From Meconema thalassinum (Eukaryota > Arthropoda > Insecta > Orthoptera > Tettigoniidae): a stretch of DNA of 64,000 nucleotides. The notes beneath the pieces are model-generated. The model was not told the origin of the DNA. It made no database searches and saw only the letters and a list, made by a program, of their open reading frames with translations. The position numbers and the translations under genes were made by a program. Within the stretch, counting starts at the first letter, position 1, and each line of letters starts with the position of its first letter. Positions 54,636 to 64,000 of the stretch are shown piece by piece. Location of the stretch: assembly GCA_946902985.2 (NCBI GenBank), contig OX336388.2:1502592545-1502656544 (forward strand), read 5' to 3'.

Positions 54636-56139
54636 TGCACCGCCCTCTTAAAATAAACATATTCTTGGCGTGCCTCCTAGCTGCATCACTGGAACCAACT
54701 AGAAAAGAAAGGAGTACGCAGTGGAAATGGATGTTAATTTCTGACCTGTGCTGGGCCCGTACTTGCAGGCCAGATGTGCCGAGCGACTCCAGACTCCGTG
54801 AAGGTGGTCCCACGACGAGTGGTAGGAATACCCTCCTGGTGCTAGACAGCTAGAATAAGTTAGGCCTAGGTTTGAAGAGAGAGAGAGAGAGAGCGAGCAG
54901 CCCGATCGCCAAACACTACTAAATGAGACACATGGGTAAAGAAATGGAAATTTAATGAATTGAAACCGAACACACAAAGAAACCCGGACAGAATAACACA
55001 CACAAAAAAGAATACCCTTCACCTAGGGGTCAAATAAAGTCACTTTCAAACGGGGAAGATAAATATAAATAACAATAAATAACTTACGATAGTAAATAAC
55101 GTTAACAAATTAAATTCATACCTGTGCTCACTTCGGTGAAAACGATGTAAAAAGGGAGGAAGTAAAAGATCAAGAGGCAATCGAGCTGGTCGCTGGTCAA
55201 CAACAATCACTTCTCAGCCTAGAGATGGATGGTTGTCATGACGACCACAAATAACAAGCGTAGCAAAGATAAAACAAGAGGCTGTGTGCGTGTCGCAAAG
55301 GCTGTGGCGAGCAATGGGGATGCGATCGAGCTGGCAGTCTCCAGAGAAAAGAAATGCAAAAACCAAAGATACTACAAGGAGAAACAAATGACGTCAAGTG
55401 TCCGTGAAATATATCATGATACATACACGCAATCAAACACACAAAATGCCAGCCGACGATGCATTAATAAAACACAAAGCAACTCGTGCTTGTAGGTAGT
55501 CTAGCAAAACATGCTAAACCTATATGGTCCCCAACTTACGTTCCGAGTTCGAGCTGAATACGGTAAGGCCTACTTAAAGTTACCGCCGTGATCCAGTTGC
55601 CCGAAGCATGGAATGAAGGGAAAACATAAGGGCTAAAATATATGGTGTCATGCCTCGTGTTGGGAGAATGGTCGAAACGCCAACGTCCACAAACCACGGG
55701 AGACCCATTCGAAGATATGCCCAATCAAAACAGCATCAATGCACCTGGCAGCAAGAAAAACATACACTCACAAAATCACTCGCAGATATATTTCACGGCA
55801 CAAATAAAAGGTTAAACGAAGACTCAAACAAAATAAAACAGGAGACCGCCATTACGATTGGTTCCACAGCAAATCCAAGCACACGACGAAGATCAAAAAG
55901 AAAGGTTAAATTTAGGAAATGAGCATAGTGGACACAAGGTTAGATGTATTACTTACATGAGTAAATGGAAGGCTTCGGCATAATAACAATGTTAAATAAA
56001 AAGGAAAACATTACATTTTAAATAATAAGGCGGAGAGCCTCAAGGCACGTCCGGACAGAAAGTATCTCACATGGCGTCTGAGTCTACCGGGACGGCCGCC
56101 AAAGAAAATAAAGAAATGAGAGATGTTAAACATGGCTCA
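54636..56139 (-). repeat. Gypsy LTR (3' LTR in element orientation)
   Basis: Direct repeat of 61462-62973. Long for the family. Contains a GA run (54881-54895) and open frames of up to 90 codons (55229-55495, 55650-55922) that are duplicated only because the LTR is. Confidence 0.95.
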
Positions 56140-56165
56140 GGATCCACACCACCCCCCAAAAGAAA
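56140..56165 (-). promoter_or_regulatory. Polypurine tract
   Basis: On the minus strand TTTTGGGGGGTGGTGTGGA sits directly before the TG of the 3' LTR, the place and composition expected for plus-strand DNA priming. Confidence 0.7.
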
Positions 56166-56950
56166 AATTATTTATAATAATAAAAGATTTTTCTTTTTAC
56201 ATCACTAAGCACCACCGCTTTGAAATCAAACATGTCCCAAGTGTTCCAAAATGCACAACATCCTTATCACACAGGTGGTTTGTCAACAACTATAACAGTA
56301 TACAAAATATGAGGGGGGAGGGTGATCGATATAACAATCACTTAAGCAATTGAGCCATATCAGAAAGAATACAGTTATAAAATGAAGTAATATATAAAAA
56401 TAATCAGATCGCTTCGGCGATCGCAATATCAGGACAGAACTCCTTCGGGGTCCCCAAAGGCGCGCGTTCCTTTGACGATCCCTGGGCTTGTCATAATGGT
56501 ATTACGGTTCGCCTGAGCGTTACAATGACAAGAAAAGTAGATAGAGACACGGACGAAAATCATAAACAAAAGACTTTCGCCCTTTGACGCCGAAGTCTGC
56601 CATTCTCCTTATACCCATCATGAAAGTGACGTATTAAAATAACAAAGAAGCGATATAATGTGTCCATTATTTATAGAATATAAATTCTCTACTGGCCGAA
56701 TTCGCAAAAATACATATTTTTACAATAAATATTAAGTTACACAGAGTATGTAGGCCTATTTCTTCTTGTATTATTTTCTTTCTTGAGCTCGTAAATTTGT
56801 ACTTGACTCTGCCTCGGTCAAAATTGGTTCAATAATAGGCAGGTCAAGGAGACGCCATATGAATACTAGCTTCCTTGGATAACATAAGCAAATTATGATT
56901 GGCTAACCTACGCAGAAAAAGGACAACATTAATCACAGCAAATAAGAAGG
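56166..56950. other. Gypsy 3' non-coding region, no env
   Basis: About 800 bp between the pol stop and the polypurine tract. No open frame with envelope-like features (signal peptide, membrane anchor) was recognised on the minus strand. Confidence 0.6.
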
Positions 56951-59900
56951 TTACACAATAAATGGTTTCAATTGAGATATGTGAGCTCTGGATACGTCGG
57001 TGGGATTCTCCTTGGAGATCAATTCAACAGTGACAGGTGTTAAAAATCTAGTGATAGTTTTGGGCGTGCTCCAGCGAAGCATTAGCTTAGCTGACTCCTT
57101 ATTCTTGGCCGAACTCTGTGGGTGCAGGCGCACTAGCACGTCGTCATTCACCTGAAAACAAACAGGTTGCCTACCCTTGTTATAGCGAGACGCCACGCGA
57201 TCTCGTGCCCTTTTCAGATGCCGTACAGCAACTTCCCATTTTTCTTTGACTGAGGTACGGCGGGATGGCGCAGCCAGATAATCTATTTTCCACTGAAGCT
57301 GAAGTGGATCAACAATACGCCTCCCTAAAAGCAATTCCGAAGGGGTAGAATTCGTCGATTCATGAAGAGCAGTGTTAAATCCTAAGGAGAAAAACTGAAG
57401 ATTTGCGTCCCAACGTGACTGATCTGCGTTGTGGAACGCACTCAAGCAAGCCTTCAAGTTACGATGAAACCTTTCAACGTGATTTGGCTGAGGGTGGTAG
57501 GGTGCCAAAAAGACATGATCAATTCCCCAAGAAAAACACATTGATCTAAAAGACTTGGACCGGAAAACGCTCGCGTTATCGGACACTAAAAACTTTGGAG
57601 GACCAAAAACACCAAAAATATGATTGGTCAAAAGCCTAACAGTGGTACGTGTCGTGATTTCCCTGACAGGAAATAACCATACAAATTTTGAAAATCCATC
57701 AACGACAGTAAGTATAGCTTGATGACCAGAAGATGACCTAACTAGGGGACCAAAATAATCTATAAACAGGCGCTCATTAGGATATGACATCGTGTCAGCG
57801 TGGTGAAGTCCAATGCGAGAATTCTTTGCTGGCTTAGAACGTTGACACGTAACACATTTTCGGACGAAAGCAAAAGCATCCGCTTTCAAATGAGGCCAGA
57901 AGAATTCCTGAGAGATTTTATGGAAAGTCTTCGTCATACCTAAATGTAATCCAAAACAGGATTCATGGAAATACGCCAAGAGCATACTTCGTATATTCTT
58001 TGGCACGAAAATCCTACATTTCGAAGATCGAGGAGCGGTATGCACTATAACATCATTGCGCAATGAAAACTCAGATACACCAGGATCTTTCCCGAGAATT
58101 TTTTCACGCAATGTGACACAAAATGGGTCATCTGCTTGGTACGTACGGATGTCAGTAAAAGACCATGGAATGTGTTGGAGAAGATTCACTGGCTCGGGGA
58201 TCTCAACAATGGGAGGAGGTTCCTCAAACATGCGTGACAAACAATCCGCTACAACATTTTCACTGCCTCTGACGTGAATGATGTCAAAGCTGAAAGAGGA
58301 TAGACGAAGAATCCAACGATTTATACGTCCCAATTTTTTGACATGCGAGCGCATCCAGGACAGAGCTTCATGGTCTGTATACACTATGAAATGCCGATGT
58401 TCTAAAAAAGATCTGAAACGTTCACAGCCGAATACGACAGCCAGACTTTCTTTCTCGAAAGTGGAATACCGGCGTTCGCAATCATTAAGCATCCGACTGG
58501 CAAAAGCGATGGGTGCCAAATTACCATTCACCTGCTGACTAAGCACACAAGAAACTGCGACATCACTCGCATCACAATGTAACATAAAATCTTTCCCAAA
58601 ATCCGGAGTTCGAAGGACGGGAGCAGAAGAAAGACATTCTTTCAATTTCTCAAAGGCGAGACACTGGTCGGGGCCCCACACGAATCGTACATTCTTCTTC
58701 TTCAAATAATTCAGGGGCGCTGAAATGTCCGAAAAGCCCTTAATGAACCTACTGTAAAAGCCTGCCATTCCCAAAAAACGTCGGACTGCTTTCACATTCG
58801 TGGGAGTAGGGAACTCTTGGATACATTGGACACGCTCAGGGTTCACTTCTATGCCCACATCCGAAAGAATGTGACCTAAAAATTTGATTTTCTTAGAAGC
58901 CAAAGAGATTTTGTCCGGGTTAACAGTGAGTCCAGCTCTCCGAAGACGACATAGGACTTCACGTAAATGGATCAGGTGATCCTCAAAAGACTGACTGTAA
59001 ATCACGAGGTCATCAAGATAGTTAAACACAGATGAATACTTTAAATCTCCAAATAACTCGTCCAAAACCCTACTCAAAACTTGTCCGCCGATAGAAATGC
59101 CCATGGGTAACTTATTGAACTCAAAAAGGCCGAACGGAGTGGAGAACGCAGTTACCTTACGGCTCTCGGGATCGAGAGGAATTTGATAGTATGCACAATT
59201 CAAATCTAGGACGGAATAGTACTTCGCCCCATGAAAATGCTGAAAAGCGCTCTCCAGAGTTGGAAGGGGAAAGTTGTCGAACACCACCTTAGAATTGAGT
59301 CGACGATAATCAACTACTAAACGAAAAGTACCCTCTTTCTTAGGCACCAGGAATGCTGGACTACCATAAGAAGACTTTGAAGGACTCACAACACCGCGTG
59401 CCTTAAGATCATCAATATATTCTCTCATGGCAATGAGTTTGGGTGGAGAGCACGAAAATGGCGCCGACCTAACTGGAACCTCATCAGTTAAATCAATATG
59501 ACACTCGTAGCCGATAGCGGAACCCAGTTCCGACGTGAGAACATCTGGAAATTCATTCACCAAATCAGATAAAGCGTCACGTTGACTCGTGAATAAAGTA
59601 GGAGGGATTAGAACAGCAGAGATACCAGAAAAATTACAAGGAACACTCGCTTCACAAGTATTAAAATGAAACCGCTCCTTGGATTTAAACAAAAAACTGA
59701 AGGAATGATCTGAAAAATCAAGCCTCAACCCTGCTTTGTGCATAAAATCAGAACCTAAGATCATAGGCGTAGATAAGTCATCCACCACATGGAAGTTCCA
59801 ATCCCAAGAATAACCACATATCTTAATATGACATGTTACAACGCTAGAAACAGAAATAGATGACTTCACCGCAGAATAAAATTTCAAACCCCCATCTTGT

Positions 59901-60130
59901 GGACAAATCTGAGTAACAGGAAGCTGTTCCGCGATGGAGCGCTGAATAAATGAACGTGAAGCACCAGAATCCAGTAAAGCGGGTATCGACAATTTCTTAA
60001 CACTTACAGGGACCCAAGGACAGAAGTTTCCAGTCGTGGAAATGTTCATTTCCCGGCGAACTTCATTGCATGGCCACTCCGGCGGGTCTAAACCGGGGAC
60101 CCATGCTCGTTTCCCTGACGCGAAGCACAT
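56951..60130 (-). CDS. pol: Gypsy Pol: protease, reverse transcriptase, RNase H, integrase
   Basis: 1059 codons from an ATG inside the gag overlap, but normally read by -1 frameshift from gag rather than from that ATG. Protease motif LLDSGAS (D54). Reverse transcriptase with FRLVVDYRRLN and YLDD (D373, D374). RNase H with LHCDAS (D520). Integrase with an HHCC zinc finger (C759, C762) and catalytic D791, D851, E886, the exact D-D(35)-E spacing. A chromatin/RNA-binding-like basic tail follows. No stop codon or frameshift was seen. The gene copies element RNA into DNA and inserts it. Confidence 0.95.
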   Translation of the reverse strand: MCFASGKRAWVPGLDPPEWPCNEVRREMNISTTGNFCPWVPVSVKKLSIPALLDSGASRSFIQRSIAEQLPVTQICPQDGGLKFYSAVKSSISVSSVVTCHIKICGYSWDWNFHVVDDLSTPMILGSDFMHKAGLRLDFSDHSFSFLFKSKERFHFNTCEASVPCNFSGISAVLIPPTLFTSQRDALSDLVNEFPDVLTSELGSAIGYECHIDLTDEVPVRSAPFSCSPPKLIAMREYIDDLKARGVVSPSKSSYGSPAFLVPKKEGTFRLVVDYRRLNSKVVFDNFPLPTLESAFQHFHGAKYYSVLDLNCAYYQIPLDPESRKVTAFSTPFGLFEFNKLPMGISIGGQVLSRVLDELFGDLKYSSVFNYLDDLVIYSQSFEDHLIHLREVLCRLRRAGLTVNPDKISLASKKIKFLGHILSDVGIEVNPERVQCIQEFPTPTNVKAVRRFLGMAGFYSRFIKGFSDISAPLNYLKKKNVRFVWGPDQCLAFEKLKECLSSAPVLRTPDFGKDFMLHCDASDVAVSCVLSQQVNGNLAPIAFASRMLNDCERRYSTFEKESLAVVFGCERFRSFLEHRHFIVYTDHEALSWMRSHVKKLGRINRWILRLSSFSFDIIHVRGSENVVADCLSRMFEEPPPIVEIPEPVNLLQHIPWSFTDIRTYQADDPFCVTLREKILGKDPGVSEFSLRNDVIVHTAPRSSKCRIFVPKNIRSMLLAYFHESCFGLHLGMTKTFHKISQEFFWPHLKADAFAFVRKCVTCQRSKPAKNSRIGLHHADTMSYPNERLFIDYFGPLVRSSSGHQAILTVVDGFSKFVWLFPVREITTRTTVRLLTNHIFGVFGPPKFLVSDNASVFRSKSFRSMCFSWGIDHVFLAPYHPQPNHVERFHRNLKACLSAFHNADQSRWDANLQFFSLGFNTALHESTNSTPSELLLGRRIVDPLQLQWKIDYLAAPSRRTSVKEKWEVAVRHLKRARDRVASRYNKGRQPVCFQVNDDVLVRLHPQSSAKNKESAKLMLRWSTPKTITRFLTPVTVELISKENPTDVSRAHISQLKPFIV
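60078..60115 (-). promoter_or_regulatory. Programmed -1 frameshift signal
   Basis: Minus-strand heptamer GGGAAAC (60115-60109) is in the X-XXY-YYZ arrangement relative to the gag frame (CAG GGA AAC), and pol is in the -1 frame. Six bases downstream, GGGTC can pair with GACCC across a short loop (about 60102-60083). The loop CCGG can pair with a CCGG further on, giving a possible pseudoknot. The gag stop lies inside the hairpin. Confidence 0.75.
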
Positions 60131-61110
60131 CTAGGACAGGCTATGTGCGTCACGTCACGAAGACCACATGTGTGACAAAACACACGAGAGGGCGCACGGC
60201 AGGAATTAAAATGATGCCCCAAACGATCACAATTCCAACATTTTATACGGTTATACATGTTCGGGTTTCGAGGTAACTGTTGATCCTGAGGAGCGGAATT
60301 CGCAGAAGAAGTAGCATTGGGAATACTCCCGACAATATGCGAGTGGGGACGGTTAACTGCTCGGTCCTCCTGACGAGATATTGAAGATGGGTGCGCAGTC
60401 CTCTGAATCTGGGATTGCGCGCATGCAGTCTCTGGAAACAAACTGTCAGAGGGGAGGGGTGGGGGTACATATGACTTGCGCAGGCGCCGATTGAACTCGC
60501 ATTCACGTCCTTGATCAACAATGTCAGCCACACTATACACACTGGACCGGCGTATGAAAGACTTGTACTCAGGTGCTAGATTTCTATACACAATATCAAC
60601 AGTTTCAATAAGGGGAAGGGGCTGCGACAACCTACTTATTAAAGTCATTAGCCCAGTAACAAAATCGTCTACAGGCTCTTCCAAACCCTGGGTACGGCGA
60701 TGAATTTCAGCCTTCAAGTCATGTTCAAAATCATAAGTCGTAAACCGCTCCTTTATTGACTTACAGAAATCAACCCACGAGATGAAAGATCTGTTGGTAA
60801 GTCGACACCATTTTAAAGCTAAACCACTCAACAATAACGGTAGGCAGACAACAATGTCGTCTGGTTCGAGGTCATAACAATGGCAGAGTTCACTGACCCT
60901 GTCTAAGAACTCAAATACAGACGAAACTCCCAGTTCACCAGAAAATGAAATTCCCCACTTGGACACTATATTGGCTACGCCTCCCTTGCGATGGCCTTTC
61001 ACCTCAGTCAATGGATTAGTGTCTTTCCCACAGACACTTTCAAACGATAGCAGATCATCGTCAGACTGGATGAGCTCCTTCTTCACGTTACAACCTGGGA
61101 GAGAATACAT
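60088..61110 (-). CDS. gag: Gypsy Gag with zinc knuckle
   Basis: 340 codons, ATG at 61110. An N-terminal capsid-like alpha-helical region has WCRLTNRSFISW-like and FKSFIRR-like segments typical of Ty3/Gypsy Gag. Then comes a Ser/Pro/His-rich linker and a CCHC zinc knuckle (CWNCDRLGHHFNSC), with a further Cys/His cluster (FCHTCGLRDVTHIACPRC). Stops at TAG 60088-60090, inside the pol overlap. Forms the particle shell and binds RNA. Confidence 0.92.
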   Translation of the reverse strand: MYSLPGCNVKKELIQSDDDLLSFESVCGKDTNPLTEVKGHRKGGVANIVSKWGISFSGELGVSSVFEFLDRVSELCHCYDLEPDDIVVCLPLLLSGLALKWCRLTNRSFISWVDFCKSIKERFTTYDFEHDLKAEIHRRTQGLEEPVDDFVTGLMTLISRLSQPLPLIETVDIVYRNLAPEYKSFIRRSSVYSVADIVDQGRECEFNRRLRKSYVPPPLPSDSLFPETACAQSQIQRTAHPSSISRQEDRAVNRPHSHIVGSIPNATSSANSAPQDQQLPRNPNMYNRIKCWNCDRLGHHFNSCRAPSRVFCHTCGLRDVTHIACPRCASRQGNEHGSPV

Positions 61111-61442
61111 GGCTAAACTACAGAAGTACTGCTAGCTACAATTCAAAACAATAACTACAAATGTCTTGCCTCCGTCCTGCGCCTGAAATGAGTACGAAAC
61201 AAGAAGTAGGGTTGGTTAGTACATTACCAATGCTGGGGTTCGTTGATAGGGTCCAACTCATTGCACTCTCCTTACAGTTTGTTATTTTTATGGTCCATAC
61301 TCCTTGGAAGTTCACATTGACTCTCAATATTTGTTTGCATAGTATGCAATAGGGAACATGAAACAGAATAAAAACAACATTGAAAAATATGCAGCGAAAT
61401 ATTAAAATCCAATGGATATGGCTAAGCGACCAGGAGACTTAA

Positions 61443-61459
61443 CCTCGCAACTGATACCA
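61443..61459 (-). promoter_or_regulatory. Primer-binding site
   Basis: Minus strand, two bases after the 5' LTR: TGGTATCAGTTGCGAGG. It begins with TGG, the complement of the tRNA CCA end. The tRNA partner was not assigned. Confidence 0.65.
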
Positions 61460-61461
61460 TC

Positions 61462-61701
61462 TGCACCGCCCTCTTAAAATAAACATATTCTTGGCGTGCC
61501 TCCTAGCTGCATCACTGGAACCAACTAGAAAAGAAAGGAGTATGCAGTGGAAATGGATGTTAATTTCTGACCTGTGCTGGGCCCGTACTTGCAGGCCAGA
61601 TGTGCCGAGCGACTCCAGACTCCGTGAAGGTGGTCCCACGACGAGTGGTAGGAATACCCTCCTGGTGCTAGACAGCTAGAATAAGTTAGGCCTAGGTTTG
61701 A

Positions 61702-61732
<31 letters not shown>

Positions 61733-62973
61733 AGCCCGATCGCCAAACACTACTAAATGAGACACATGGGTAAAGAAATGGAAATTTAATGAATTGAAAC
61801 CGAACACACAAAGAAACCCGGCCAGAATAACACACACAAAAAAGAATACCCTTCACCTAGGGGTCAAATAAAGTCACTTTCAAACGGGGAAGATAAATAT
61901 AAATAACAATAAATAACTTACGATAGTAAATAACGTTAACAAATTAAATTCATACCTGTGCTCACTTCGGTGAAAACGATGTAAAAAGGGAGGAAGTAAA
62001 AGATCAAGAGGCAATCGAGCCGGTCGCTGGTCAACAACAATCACTTCTCAGCCTAGAGATGGATGGTTGTCATGACGACCACAAATAACAAGCGTAGCAA
62101 AGATAAAACAAGAGGCTGTGTGCGTGTCGCAAAGGCTGTGGCGAGCAATGGGGATGCGATCGAGCTGGCAGTCTCCAGAGAAAAGAAATGCAAAAACCAA
62201 AGATACTACAAGGAGAAACAAATGACGTCAAGTGTCCGTGAAATATATCATGATACATACACGCAATCAAACACACAAAATGCCAGCCGACGATGCATTA
62301 ATAAAACACAAAGCAACTCGTGCTTGTAGGTAGTCTAGCAAAACATGCTAAACCTATATGGTCCCCAACTTACGTTCCGAGTTCGAGCTGAATACGGTAA
62401 GGCCTACTTAAAGTTACCGCCGTGATCCAGTTGCCCGAAGCATGGAATGAAGGGAAAACATAAGGGCTAAAATATATGGTGTCATGCCTCGTGTTGGGAG
62501 AATGGTCGAAACGCCAACGTCCACAAACCACGGGAGACCCATTCGAAGATATGCCCAATCAAAACAGCATCAATGCACCTGGCAGCAAGAAAAACATACA
62601 CTCACAAAATCACTCGCAGATATATTTCACGGCACAAATAAAAGGTTAAACGAAGACTCAAACAAAATAAAACAGGAGACCGCCATTACGATTGGTTCCA
62701 CAGCAAATCCAAGCACACGACGAAGATCAAAAAGAAAGGTTAAATTTAGGAAATGAGCATAGTGGACACAAGGTTAGATGTATTACTTACATGAGTAAAT
62801 GGAAGGCTTCGGCATAATAACAATGTTAAATAAAAAGGAAAACATTACATTTTAAATAATAAGGCGGAGAGCCTCAAGGCACGTCCGGACAGAAAGTATC
62901 TCACATGGCGTCTGAGTCTACCGGGACGGCCGCCAAAGAAAATAAAGAAATGAGAGATGTTAAACATGGCTCA
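61462..62973 (-). repeat. Gypsy LTR (5' LTR in element orientation)
   Basis: Copy of 54636-56139 with eight more bases in the GA run (61701-61725). Expected to hold the element's promoter and polyadenylation signal. Confidence 0.95.
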
Positions 62974-62977
62974 GTAG

Positions 62978-63504
62978 CTGCTGTTGTTTGGATGTTTTGT
63001 GTGTTGGGACATGCGATGTCTATCAGTATTGCCTCTCGGTGTTCTTTAATGACATGTTAGAACGTCGTGTACTCAGTCTCGTGAGGATAATTGAGTAGCT
63101 GTCTGATCCGAGAGGGAGCTGGTCAAGAGAGCCAAGATTGACGACCGAGTGAACACGTCACCACGCGTCACTCTACAACCTGTTGGCCATAAAATGGTTG
63201 ACCAGCAGTCGCTTGATAAGCCAAGACCTTCGTTGTTGTTGTTACTGTTGTTGTCACTAATTATTTTTTCAATAAGAAGATTAGGCATAGGAATAATTCA
63301 CAATCTATTCTAGTTTTCAACGTCTCTAGAATCAATTTTATTCTATAAACCCGGAACTAACCAATATAATATTGGTTGCATAAAAAAGTAAAGTAATATT
63401 CGTAACATTAAGAACTACCGTCCTGTTAGTCTGCTTTCTGTTCTGTGCTAATAAAACTAATAAGTAAGAGCAGGGTACGTATTTGGACTTCGGATCCAGA
63501 GGAT
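62978..63504. other. No gene recognised
   Basis: Flanking DNA right of the Gypsy element. Contains a GTT-type run (63226-63258) and otherwise nothing assignable. Confidence 0.5.
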
Positions 63505-63830
63505 TCAAAGTGCCAAGAAATTTAATTCTAGTCTGAGGGTTGGAACGGGATACACTTGGCGTCATGAGGCAAACCTTAGAAGAGAGGGGGTTGGAATCTT
63601 ATCTCAGCTAAACTAGAAATGGTATTCCGTGGTTTCCGACTTCTACTATAGGCAAATACCGGGGTAGTTCCTAACTTACGGCTACAGTCGCCTCTTTCCA
63701 AGCCGTAGTCTTATTAACAAAAACACCCTACTTCACAGTCATCACAATAACGCAGGTTGTCACACATATCACACAATCATATACATGACCACGATGTCGC
63801 AAAGCTCCCAAATGAATCATCAACAAGAAG
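63505..63830 (+). mobile_element. SINE copy related to the fold-back SINE
   Basis: Contains CCAAGAAATTTAATTCTAGT, GGAACGGGATACACTTGGCG, TATTCCGTGGTTTCCGACTT and CACGATGTCGCAAAGC, shared with the copies at 17048-17622 and, for the first part, with SINE E. The head is missing. Confidence 0.6.
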
Positions 63831-63892
63831 ATATGAGGAGTAATTTGCAATTAAAATTCGGTAAGCATTATCAACTAAGTATTTATCAAGGG

Positions 63893-64000
63893 GTTCGATT
63901 CCCGGCTCTGCCAAGAAATGTAATGCTGGTCTGAGGGCTGGAACGGGGTACACTTAAGGCCACGGCCGCCTTACCGACAGTAGTGGCTACGCGGGCTAAA
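63893..64000 (+). mobile_element. SINE family E, cut by window end
   Basis: GGTTCGATTCCCGGCTCTGC (box B and following block) and GGAACGGGGTACACTTA match the SINE inside both arms of the palindromic element. It continues past or breaks near the window edge. Confidence 0.65.

Larger units (their letters stand above)
54636..62973 (-). mobile_element. Complete Gypsy-type LTR retrotransposon
   Basis: 8338 bp between perfect 4-bp TSDs GTAG (54632-54635 and 62974-62977). LTRs of 1504 and 1512 bp start TG and end CA. They differ by an 8-bp GA-repeat indel and roughly three substitutions seen by eye, so the insertion is recent. Order on the minus strand: 5' LTR, primer-binding site, gag, pol (-1 frame), non-coding, polypurine tract, 3' LTR. 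No env-like gene is present. Gag and pol are open over their length, so the copy may be competent for retrotransposition. Confidence 0.93.

Noticed and set aside
55229..55922. Small open frames repeated at 62063-62756
   Set aside because: They are duplicated only because they lie in the two Gypsy LTRs; no family resemblance and no sign of selection.

Overview
The window reads as nuclear DNA of an arthropod, almost certainly an insect with a large, repeat-rich genome. The evidence is: spliced exons of a pickpocket-type DEG/ENaC sodium channel with GT-AG introns, many tRNA-headed SINEs with target-site duplications (TSDs), mariner, BEL/Pao and Gypsy elements, Helitron-like repeats, and (TTAGG)n-type repeats. 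The SINE families suggest Polyneoptera, perhaps an orthopteran; that is a guess. No bacterial, plastid or mitochondrial genes were seen.

Host gene (minus strand, about 25.4 to 8.2 kb). Five exons of one pickpocket-like channel gene were found by eye: 25434-25269, 24520-24375, 15640-15517, 13708-13441 and 8284-8231. Splice phases agree at every junction (0, 2, 0, 1). The 5' exons (first membrane segment) and 3' exons (second membrane segment) were not found. The introns are full of SINEs and DNA-transposon debris. The intron after exon 13441-13708 begins with a 3.7-kb satellite of about 35 units of 102 bp. Each unit is a copy of the last 52 bp of that exon plus the first 50 bp of the intron, so the exon/intron boundary with its 5' splice site has been amplified in tandem.

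Nested transposon complex (26.07-54.33 kb). An old BEL/Pao retrotransposon is the outer shell: 5' LTR and primer-binding site at the left, the last 110 or so codons of pol, polypurine tract and 3' LTR at the right, with 4-of-5 matching TSDs. Everything between is later insertion: Helitron-like repeats, a LINE fragment, SINEs, a 293-bp tandem-repeat element, and a Helitron-like element carrying a tandem array of about 160 bp.

Inside that last array sits the most striking object. It is a 16,312-bp near-perfect palindrome (37081-53392) flanked by a perfect 6-bp TSD (CATGAG), with ends 5'-AGTAGG...CCTACT-3'. Each arm of about 8.1 kb carries one intact protein-primed-type DNA polymerase B gene, an internal host SINE, outward-facing TTAGG-type repeats and several tandem arrays. 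It carries no integrase, ATPase, protease or capsid gene. It looks like a palindromic, single-gene derivative of a Polinton/Maverick-like element that moved as a unit.

Right side (54.6-63.0 kb). A young, complete Gypsy-type LTR retrotransposon lies on the minus strand: 1.5-kb LTRs differing at only a few sites, 4-bp TSD GTAG, gag, and pol in the -1 frame with a slippery heptamer in the overlap. The window ends in SINE fragments. Left side (1-8 kb): a mariner relic, a hairpin-ended tandem-repeat element and several SINEs.
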